From: Bacteroidota bacterium
GTDB taxonomy: Bacteria; Bacteroidota; Bacteroidia; Chitinophagales; Chitinophagaceae
Assembly (NCBI GenBank): GCA_023386395.1
Contig: JAEWJV010000220.1
Span: 1 to 11,873, forward strand
Direction of reading: 5' to 3'
DNA length: 11,873 bases
Shown: piece by piece, positions 6,556 to 11,873 of the stretch
Layout of the letters: every line of letters starts with the position of its first letter
Numbering within the stretch: position 1 is the stretch's first letter
Translations under genes and position numbers: made by a program
The notes under the pieces: generated by a model
What the model was told of the DNA's origin: nothing
What the model saw: only the letters and a program-made list of their open reading frames with translations
The model's database searches: none

Positions 6556-8361
6556 ATGATGGCAGAAAATAACCCGAAGGAATTTTATAAAACGAAGATT
6601 TCAGTACTTGAACAACAGTTAAAAGTTTTATATAATATAAGAAGCAAAATTGCCTGGTTACGCTTTGCCATTTTTGTAGTTACCTGCATTGCTGTTTATT
6701 TTTTATGGCCTGCGGGCTGGCCGGTAATTATCCTGGGAATTATTATTGGCATTGCACTGTTTCTAATTGCTGTATCAAAAGATTCAAACAACAAAGCAGC
6801 TATCAAAAATGCTGAAACCTTGTTATCCATCAACAAAGATGAAATTGATTTTCTTAAACATAATTTTCATCACCAGCATGATGGCAGAGACCTGCAGCCG
6901 GCAAACCATGCTTATTCAAAAGACCTTGATGTATTTGGAAAAGCATCTTTATTTCAATATATCAACCGCTGTAAGGCAGAGCAGGCAATTCAATTGCTGG
7001 CAACGAGACTATTAAGCCCTTTAGGTAAAGAAGATATACTCTATCAGCAACAGGCGGTAAAAGAAATAAGCAGTAAAATAAACTGGTGGCAGCAATTCCG
7101 GGCGTTTGGCATACATGAAAAAATAACCTGGGATGCAGAAAAAAGGATCAATGACTGGCTTCAATTAAACAATGAAGTTTACACAAATAAAGGATGGAAA
7201 CTGCTGGTACGCATCTATCCTTTTATCACATTGCTCTGCGTGTATTTATATCTTGATGATATTTTGCCATCTCCATTGTTTTCTCTGTGTGTTCTCCTCT
7301 TTTTTTTAATAAGCATCGCTATAAGCCGTAAAGTTCAGGATATATATGTTTTGCTATCGCGGCTGGAACCCGTTGTTGCTACTTTAAAAAATCAATTACA
7401 AAGTTTTGAGAACGAAAAATTCGATAGCGCATTTTTAACAACACTTCAAAAAAGCTTAGGCAATTCAAGCGATAAAACAGCATCGGCTTCCATCAGCCAT
7501 CTTCAAAAAATCCTGAACCGATTCGATGTGCGTTTAAATGCTTTTGCTTTCATTATCTTAAACACATTTTGTTTGTGGGATTTATGGCAGATACTGGCTT
7601 TGAACGAGTGGAAAAAGCAAAACGAATCATTGGCATCAAACTGGTTTAATGTGATTGCACAGCTTGAGGTGGCCGGCAGTTTCGCAACGCTTCATTTTAA
7701 TAACCCCGAATGGTGTTTTCCTGCAATTACCGATGAGCATTTTACTTTATCAGGTGAATCAATTGGCCATCCTTTGCTTCCAAAAAATCAAAGCGTCACC
7801 AATAATTTCAGTTTGCAGGGCCTAGCAAAAGTTGATTTAATAACCGGCAGTAATATGGCTGGCAAAAGCACTTTTTTAAGAAGCGTAGGCGTCAATATGA
7901 TCCTTGCCTATACAGGTTCGGCTGTTTGTGCAAAAAGATTTACAACATCGGTTGCTGCCGTAATGAGCAGCATGCGTATTGAAGATAATCTTGCAGAAAA
8001 CACTTCAACTTTTTATGCTGAACTGAAAAAATTAAAAACTATTATTGATGCAGTTAATGCAAACATCAAATGCTTTATCCTGCTGGATGAAATTTTACGC
8101 GGCACCAATTCATTGGACAGGCACACGGGTTCAAAAGCATTGATACAGCAACTCATCAGGAAAAATGCTGTGGCTGTAATTGCAACGCACGATATTGAGT
8201 TATCAGGGCTGGCAAATGATTTTCCGCAGGCAATTACCAATTATCATTTCGATGTTGCGGTGAATAATGAAAAACTATTCTTTGATTACAAGTTAAAACA
8301 AGGCATTTGCACGAGCATGAATGCTTCGCTATTGATGAAACAAATAGGTATTGAAATGTGA
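6556..8361 (+). CDS. Membrane-anchored MutS-family ATPase
   Basis: A 601-residue protein whose C-terminal third is a MutS domain V ATPase: Walker A GSNMAGKST (431-439), a signature-like ENTSTFYAEL, Walker B CFILLDE with Asp511 and Glu512, GTNSLDRHTGS after it, and the switch histidine in ATHD (His545). The mismatch-reading N-terminal domain with its Phe-x-Glu motif is absent. Instead there are hydrophobic hairpins at about 34-73 and 216-258, and another hydrophobic patch around 329-345, so the protein is probably inserted in the inner membrane with its ATPase in the cytoplasm. Such MutS-related proteins are common in Bacteroidota and are not established mismatch-repair factors; the role is unknown. 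The start may be either of two consecutive ATGs (6556 or 6559). It is divergent from ssrA and convergent with the phosphoribosyltransferase gene 33 bp downstream. Confidence 0.9.
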   Translation: MMAENNPKEFYKTKISVLEQQLKVLYNIRSKIAWLRFAIFVVTCIAVYFLWPAGWPVIILGIIIGIALFLIAVSKDSNNKAAIKNAETLLSINKDEIDFLKHNFHHQHDGRDLQPANHAYSKDLDVFGKASLFQYINRCKAEQAIQLLATRLLSPLGKEDILYQQQAVKEISSKINWWQQFRAFGIHEKITWDAEKRINDWLQLNNEVYTNKGWKLLVRIYPFITLLCVYLYLDDILPSPLFSLCVLLFFLISIAISRKVQDIYVLLSRLEPVVATLKNQLQSFENEKFDSAFLTTLQKSLGNSSDKTASASISHLQKILNRFDVRLNAFAFIILNTFCLWDLWQILALNEWKKQNESLASNWFNVIAQLEVAGSFATLHFNNPEWCFPAITDEHFTLSGESIGHPLLPKNQSVTNNFSLQGLAKVDLITGSNMAGKSTFLRSVGVNMILAYTGSAVCAKRFTTSVAAVMSSMRIEDNLAENTSTFYAELKKLKTIIDAVNANIKCFILLDEILRGTNSLDRHTGSKALIQQLIRKNAVAVIATHDIELSGLANDFPQAITNYHFDVAVNNEKLFFDYKLKQGICTSMNASLLMKQIGIEM

Positions 8362-8381
8362 TGATAAAGCTGCGGGCTTTC

Positions 8382-8392
8382 ACGATTCACGT
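8382..8392. repeat. TTCACG-type short repeat in a convergent junction
   Basis: The 33-bp gap between the convergent mutS-like and phosphoribosyltransferase genes contains ttcacgattcacgt, two TTCACG units seven bases apart. The 11-mer acgattcacgt recurs exactly at 10354-10364 in the other convergent junction of the window. Confidence 0.5.
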
Positions 8393-8394
8393 CA

Positions 8395-8922
8395 TCATGC
8401 TCCTGAAGCGATGGAAGCAGAAATATTGCCATTCACTTCTTCAACCTGCACATAATCATCAGGCGCTGTTGCAACGGAGTAGCCAACATAATCTGGCTTT
8501 ATGGGAAATTGTTTATGCATGCGTTCCACCAATACCAGTGTCTGAATTCGCTTTGGGTGATATTGCATAAAAGGCTTTAAAGCATACATTAGAGTTTTAC
8601 CACTGTTACTTACATCATCTACCAGTAAAACATTTTTGTCATCAAAATTTATTTCTTCACTTAAAGTAATTACAGCAGGCTTTTGCTTATCAAGATGGAG
8701 AGAGATTGTTTTTACAGGTATGGATATATATTCTTTTAAGTGTATTGCAACTTTGGCAGCAATAAGATTGCCCACACCTTCTGTCCCAAATTTACCGGCG
8801 CCTTCAATGCCAATTATAATCAGCTCAGTATTGTCTTCGCTTAAATTTTCAGCCACTTCAAGCGCCATGCGGTGAAACTTTTCTTCAGACACCTCTGCTG
8901 TTAATATAGTTTTGTTTTGCAT
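8395..8922 (-). CDS. PyrR-like phosphoribosyltransferase
   Basis: A 175-residue type I phosphoribosyltransferase, cytoplasmic. The PRPP-binding loop is plain: NVLLVDDVSNSGKT (97-110) with the Asp102-Asp103 pair. Downstream, LVERMHKQFPIKPDYVGYSV (131-150) follows the PyrR pattern of DRGHRELPIRADYVG, so the closest known relatives are PyrR uracil phosphoribosyltransferase / pyrimidine regulators. The N-terminal substrate loop, IGIEGAGKFGTEGVGNLIAA (37-56), is longer and glycine-rich compared with the GIKTRG loop of classical PyrR and lacks its TRG motif, so RNA-binding regulation or uracil specificity should not be assumed. The start at 8922 (MQNKTILTAEV) gives the normal PyrR length of about 180. 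It is divergent from the Fe-S protein gene, with no pyr genes nearby. Function beyond a PRTase fold is uncertain. Confidence 0.87.
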   Translation of the reverse strand: MQNKTILTAEVSEEKFHRMALEVAENLSEDNTELIIIGIEGAGKFGTEGVGNLIAAKVAIHLKEYISIPVKTISLHLDKQKPAVITLSEEINFDDKNVLLVDDVSNSGKTLMYALKPFMQYHPKRIQTLVLVERMHKQFPIKPDYVGYSVATAPDDYVQVEEVNGNISASIASGA

Positions 8923-8947
8923 GTTATAAAAATAAGATAAGAGTTTT

Positions 8948-8985
8948 TATAACGAAGCATTTACGCGAACTTTATCTTCGTTATA
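8948..8985. promoter_or_regulatory. 10-bp perfect inverted repeat in divergent promoter region
   Basis: Arms tataacgaag (8948-8957) and cttcgttata (8976-8985) are exact reverse complements separated by 18 bp. The element fills the middle of the 73-bp gap between the divergent phosphoribosyltransferase and Fe-S protein genes, ending 10 bp before the Fe-S start codon. It could be an operator with two half-sites controlling both genes, or a leader hairpin for the Fe-S transcript that would lie over its ribosome-binding region. No clean -7/-33 pair was found here on either strand. Confidence 0.45.
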
Positions 8986-8995
8986 CATAAATTCT

Positions 8996-10318
8996 ATGCA
9001 TATTATTCTACAGGTAATATTTATTGTGATTGCCGCCGCAGCCATCTTTCTTTTTGCAAGAAAAACGGGCCAGGTAAGAAGGAATATTTTACTGGGCAGG
9101 GATGAAACAATTAACGATAATAAACCACAGCGCTGGAGAAATGTTTTGCTGCTTGCTTTCGGGCAAAAGAAAATGTTCCGCAACCCGCTGGTGGCGGTAA
9201 TGCATTTTATAATTTATGCAGGCTTCATCATCATAAACCTTGAAGTGCTTGAAATAATCATTGATGGCATTTTTGGCACACACAGAATCTTCGCAAAACC
9301 TTTAGGCAATCTTTACGCCTGGCTTATTAATGCATTTGAGTTTTTAGCAGTTGGTGTGCTCACCGTTTGTATTATTTTTTTAATAAGAAGAAATGTACTG
9401 CATGTAAAACGCCTGTGGATGAAAGAACTGAATGGCTGGCCTAAAAGCGATGCCAATTATATTCTTATCACAGAAATTTTGTTGATGAGTTTTTTTCTCA
9501 CCATGAATGCTGCCGATACGGCATTGCAAAACCGCGGCTATGGTGCATATGCGCAACATGCGACAGGCAATTTTGCTTTCTCGCAATTTTTACAACCTCT
9601 GTTTGCAGGCATGAGCAATGATGCATTAATGACATTGGAAAGAACCTGCTGGTGGCTGCATATTGCCGGCATATTTGCATTCTTAAATTATCTACCTTAC
9701 TCCAAACACTTACATATTTTATTTGCATTTCCCAATGCTTATTATGGCAGCCTTGAGCCAAAGGGCAAGTTCGAAAATATGCCCGAAATTCAGCAGGAAG
9801 TTTTATATGCTATGCAACCCGGGCTGGCGCCTGCAGAAGCCGCACCGGATCATAAAAAATTTGGCGCAAGGGATATTTTTGATTTAAGCTGGAAGAACCT
9901 GCTGGATGCATACAGTTGCACGGAATGCGGGCGTTGCACGGCAGCCTGCCCGGCCAATATCACGGGAAAGGTTTTAAGCCCGCGTTTAATTATGATGAAA
10001 ACACGCGACCGGGCAGAAGAAGTTGGAAAAAACATTAATCAAAACAAATCTTTTACAAACGATAATAGATCATTGCTGCATGATTATATAACGCCTGAAG
10101 AATTACGCGCCTGCACCACCTGCCAGGCCTGTGTTGAAGAATGCCCGGTAAGTATTAATCCGTTGGATATTATTGTACAGTTAAGAAGGTACCTGGTGAT
10201 GGAAGAAAGCAATGCGCCGCAGGAATGGAACGCCATGTTCGGCAATATTGAAAACAATTTTGCACCCTGGAAGTTTTCGCCTGATGAGCGTGACCGCTGG
10301 ACGGAAGCCGCCGGTTAA
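8996..10318 (+). CDS. Membrane-bound (Fe-S)-binding oxidoreductase subunit (HdrE/GlpC-like fusion)
   Basis: A 440-residue protein with two parts. The N-terminal part has about five transmembrane helices (roughly 1-22, 65-92, 107-131, 155-175, 218-246) in a NarI/HdrE-like arrangement; His70, His222, His238 and His240 lie in or near helices and could bind heme b. The C-terminal soluble part carries two ferredoxin-type [4Fe-4S] motifs, CTECGRCTAACP (Cys308, 311, 314, 318) and CTTCQACVEECP (Cys373, 376, 379, 383), spaced as in GlpC/HdrC proteins. It probably moves electrons between the quinone pool and a cytoplasmic partner. In Bacteroidota, genes of this type are commonly followed by a smaller CCG-domain (HdrD-like) Fe-S protein, but here the next gene is a convergent DinB-like gene, so the partner must be elsewhere or missing. 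The ATG at 8996 opens directly into helix 1, MHIILQVIFIVI, which fits the family start. Confidence 0.88.
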   Translation: MHIILQVIFIVIAAAAIFLFARKTGQVRRNILLGRDETINDNKPQRWRNVLLLAFGQKKMFRNPLVAVMHFIIYAGFIIINLEVLEIIIDGIFGTHRIFAKPLGNLYAWLINAFEFLAVGVLTVCIIFLIRRNVLHVKRLWMKELNGWPKSDANYILITEILLMSFFLTMNAADTALQNRGYGAYAQHATGNFAFSQFLQPLFAGMSNDALMTLERTCWWLHIAGIFAFLNYLPYSKHLHILFAFPNAYYGSLEPKGKFENMPEIQQEVLYAMQPGLAPAEAAPDHKKFGARDIFDLSWKNLLDAYSCTECGRCTAACPANITGKVLSPRLIMMKTRDRAEEVGKNINQNKSFTNDNRSLLHDYITPEELRACTTCQACVEECPVSINPLDIIVQLRRYLVMEESNAPQEWNAMFGNIENNFAPWKFSPDERDRWTEAAG

Positions 10319-10353
10319 AGTAATAAATTTTTAATTCTCCACATGCACGTGTG

Positions 10354-10364
10354 ACGATTCACGT
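10354..10364. repeat. Second copy of the TTCACG-type short repeat
   Basis: The 11-mer acgattcacgt, identical to 8382-8392, is followed by ttcacgc, so two TTCACG units lie close together (gattcacgtttcacgc). It sits in the 79-bp junction between the convergent Fe-S and DinB-like genes. The flanking acgtg/cacgt pair gives only a weak stem, not a clear terminator. Confidence 0.5.
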
Positions 10365-10397
10365 TTCACGCACTCAACGTAACAACGCACCATAAGA

Positions 10398-10940
10398 CTA
10401 CTTCACCCCGTTGTTATCATCCCACCAGCCTTTCATTTTTCTTATATAAATAATTTGCCCGGTATGATAAGCATTGTGCGTACCAATATGCGCAACGGTT
10501 GAAGCTATTTTTGCCAATGTTGCATCATCTGCATTTTGTACAGCAACTTCAATTCCTGTCAATACGCTGTCTAATTCTTTAATAGTTGCCGGCCACGATT
10601 TTTCATCAACCGGGGAAAAGGTCTCTTTATTATCAGCATTAAAAGGATCCTGCTTTATGCCTCTTAAATTATTCAACACCCTTTTATTCCAGAAAACTAA
10701 ATGCGTTGTGAGTTGCGCTATGGAATGGTTGCCGGAACTGTCTTTCCAGTTTGCCTGTTCAGGTGTTAACCCTGCAGCAGCAATATTTGGCGGCACAAAC
10801 CAATCCTTCACATTATGCGTTGTTTTAAGTTGCTCCAGCAATATTGACTTTAAAGTAACAGCAGAATCATTCTGTGCTTTTGAGGTATAAGCAATGCAAA
10901 AAAACAAAAGAATTAAAGTGTATTTCATAGTGTGTTTCAT
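10398..10940 (-). CDS. DinB/YfiT-like four-helix protein with signal peptide
   Basis: A 180-residue protein beginning with a short signal peptide (MKHTMKYTLILLFFCIAYTSKAQ), so likely periplasmic. The mature part fits the DinB-like metal-binding helical bundle: His80 in SIAQLTTHLVFWNKR, and His155 and His159 in HIGTHNAYHTGQIIYIRK, form the expected metal triad; His151 is also close. Known members include bacillithiol- and mycothiol-dependent transferases and many uncharacterised damage- or stress-associated proteins, so no reaction can be assigned; an exported version is a common Bacteroidota variant. The start could be the second ATG (Met5, at 10928), which gives a more compact signal peptide. 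It is convergent with the Fe-S gene and has its own candidate promoter upstream. Confidence 0.85.
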   Translation of the reverse strand: MKHTMKYTLILLFFCIAYTSKAQNDSAVTLKSILLEQLKTTHNVKDWFVPPNIAAAGLTPEQANWKDSSGNHSIAQLTTHLVFWNKRVLNNLRGIKQDPFNADNKETFSPVDEKSWPATIKELDSVLTGIEVAVQNADDATLAKIASTVAHIGTHNAYHTGQIIYIRKMKGWWDDNNGVK

Positions 10941-10980
10941 TATGCGGTTTTTAGCAGATAAACATATTGAAGTAAAGAAA

Positions 10981-11010
10981 AAAAATTACACTTATTTTTT
11001 TGAAAGGCAA
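10981..11010 (-). promoter_or_regulatory. Candidate -33/-7 promoter for the DinB-like gene
   Basis: On the minus strand, TTG (11008-11010) is followed after 19 bp by TAATTTTT (10981-10988), matching the Bacteroidota pattern TTG-N19-21-TAnnTTTG except for the last base. Transcription would begin near 10974, giving a leader of roughly 34 nt to the ATG at 10940. Confidence 0.4.
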
Positions 11011-11035
11011 TTTTTAAATATTTAACCCGGGATAA

Positions 11036-11524
11036 TTATTTCTGAACTTTCATTTTCCTTCTGTAAAACGATGCTGTTATAAAACTGACAGGCAGCCCAA
11101 TACATACCATTAAAATGCCCGCTCCGCGAAGAAAGCCCGGCCAGGTTGGCGGGGAATGATGAGCACGTGATAAAGGCACTACAATAAGGTTCATTATTAT
11201 CCAAACAATAAGGCCATATAGCAAGCCGCTTATAAACGCGTTTTTTTGCAAAAAACGTAAATGCGGGTAAACAAAAAAATATGCTGTTGCAAAGCAAAAA
11301 GCAATAAAATAATGCAATAGCAAACCAATAACAGCCATCACATTTTCATTACCGATAATGGTATTGCCGAACAAACCGGATGATATGCCATGAAACAACT
11401 GCGTAACGGTTACAACTTTCATCAGCAGGCAATACACAATTACGGCGCCTGAAGCATCTAATGTGCCGGCGATAAAGCCTGCTAAAAGAATTGATTGTAT
11501 GGTAGAAGGATGGGCCTGCTGCAT
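11036..11524 (-). CDS. Four-helix integral membrane protein of unknown function
   Basis: A 162-residue protein with four predicted membrane spans (about 10-34, 62-84, 96-118, 131-153), a lysine/arginine-rich C-terminal tail (FYRRKMKVQK) likely facing the cytoplasm, and a polar loop with HHSPPTWPG before the last helix. Its first helix contains GFIAGTLDASGAVIVY, a small-residue pattern with a buried Asp that I recognise only as typical of uncharacterised Bacteroidota membrane proteins; no catalytic or transport motif is evident. The start ATG at 11524 is 11 bp after the stop of the NrtR-like winged-helix gene, so the two are probably co-transcribed. The gene itself looks intact. Confidence 0.8.
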   Translation of the reverse strand: MQQAHPSTIQSILLAGFIAGTLDASGAVIVYCLLMKVVTVTQLFHGISSGLFGNTIIGNENVMAVIGLLLHYFIAFCFATAYFFVYPHLRFLQKNAFISGLLYGLIVWIIMNLIVVPLSRAHHSPPTWPGFLRGAGILMVCIGLPVSFITASFYRRKMKVQK

Positions 11525-11535
11525 AGTAATGCTAT

Positions 11536-11847
11536 TTAAAACTCAATCCCTGTCCATTTCTTTTTATTCTGGCGGTATTTGTCAAAATCAAAACGGTATA
11601 ACCTGCCGGGCCGGTGATGCACATCATCTTCATACTCACCCGTATCAATTAAAAAATCCATGGAGAAAAATTTCTTGCGGAAGTTGCGGCGGTCTAATTT
11701 GATATCAAGTATCGCTTCGTATAAATTCTGCAGCTCACGCAATGAAAATTTTTCGGGCAAAAGATTTAAGCCCAGCGGATGTTCCAGCATTCTTTTCTGA
11801 AGCCATTTATAACAAACGTCCAGTATTTCTTTATGATCAAAAGCCAT
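11536..11847 (-). CDS. Winged-helix half of an NrtR-like Nudix regulator, N-terminal part missing in frame
   Basis: A 103-residue frame matching the C-terminal DNA-binding domain of NrtR-type Nudix regulators: MAFDHKEIL at the interdomain junction, LLPEKFSLRELQNLYEAILD (29-48), the basic LDRRNFRKKF (51-60), and the wing with HHRPGRLYRFD (77-87). In whole regulators of this family a Nudix domain of about 120-140 residues precedes the AFDH motif. Here an in-frame TGA (11851-11853) lies two codons before the ATG, so any Nudix part is either a separate gene, in another reading frame, or cut off by a mutation. Only 26 bp of sequence remain to the right, so this cannot be settled. NrtR relatives regulate NAD or sugar (arabinose) metabolism by sensing a nucleotide-sugar ligand; without the Nudix domain this protein could bind DNA but not sense it. 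It is followed closely by the membrane protein gene. Confidence 0.7.
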   Translation of the reverse strand: MAFDHKEILDVCYKWLQKRMLEHPLGLNLLPEKFSLRELQNLYEAILDIKLDRRNFRKKFFSMDFLIDTGEYEDDVHHRPGRLYRFDFDKYRQNKKKWTGIEF

Positions 11848-11873
11848 GTTTCAGGCTGTTTTCACCGTATGCC

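Noticed and set aside
8366..8380. Possible small terminator hairpin aaagc-tgcgg-gcttt after the MutS-like gene
   Set aside because: Only 5 bp of stem with a 5-nt loop and no U-run; not enough to call a terminator.
10474..10890. 138-codon plus-strand reading frame
   Set aside because: Antisense shadow of the DinB-like gene, which has a signal peptide and the metal-binding histidines.
1..11873. CRISPR arrays, IS elements, phage or toxin-antitoxin modules
   Set aside because: No spaced direct repeats, transposase or integrase motifs, terminal inverted repeats, or paired small toxin/antitoxin genes were seen on either strand.

Overview
The window looks like chromosomal DNA from a member of the Bacteroidota, most probably the Chitinophagaceae. 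The basis is the moderately AT-rich composition, starts with no clear Shine-Dalgarno sequence, TAnnTTTG-type -7 promoter elements, a Bacteroidota-type tmRNA tag (GESNFAMAA), and recognisable proteins of that group: a membrane-anchored MutS-like ATPase, a PyrR-like phosphoribosyltransferase and a membrane Fe-S oxidoreductase subunit. Family calls come from motifs read by eye; no database search was run.

Left third (1-5526, minus strand). A probable operon runs right to left: a secreted GH38 alpha-mannosidase-like hydrolase (2475-5327), a sugar-porter MFS permease (1047-2456), and an M24 (aminopeptidase P/creatinase-like) protein cut by the left edge (1-1016). Gaps of 18 and 30 bp suggest co-transcription. 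The inferred job is to release a mannosyl sugar outside the cytoplasm, import it, and process a peptide or amide in the cytoplasm. The 190 bp upstream of the operon hold a candidate -7 element and two adjacent inverted repeats that could be operators.

Middle (5328-6555). A stretch of about 690 bp has no convincing protein gene but contains some dyad structures. It is followed by a strong hairpin terminator (6017-6059) and the tmRNA gene ssrA (6079-6452, minus strand). Divergently from ssrA runs the membrane MutS-like ATPase gene (6556-8361, plus).

Right half (8362-11873). The PyrR-like phosphoribosyltransferase gene (8395-8922, minus) converges on mutS. It is divergent from a membrane-bound two-[4Fe-4S] reductase subunit (8996-10318, plus), and a 10+10 bp perfect inverted repeat lies in the shared promoter region. 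A signal-peptide-bearing DinB-like protein (10398-10940, minus) converges on the Fe-S gene. A two-gene minus-strand unit closes the window: a four-helix membrane protein (11036-11524) preceded by the winged-helix half of an NrtR-like Nudix regulator (11536-11847), which has an in-frame stop two codons before its ATG.

Most of this is ordinary core and catabolic sequence; I see no CRISPR, IS, phage or obvious defence system. The points most worth a second look are the altered ligand or substrate residues in the M24 and MFS proteins, the apparently split NrtR regulator, the Fe-S subunit without its usual CCG-domain partner downstream, and several dyads in the intergenic regions.
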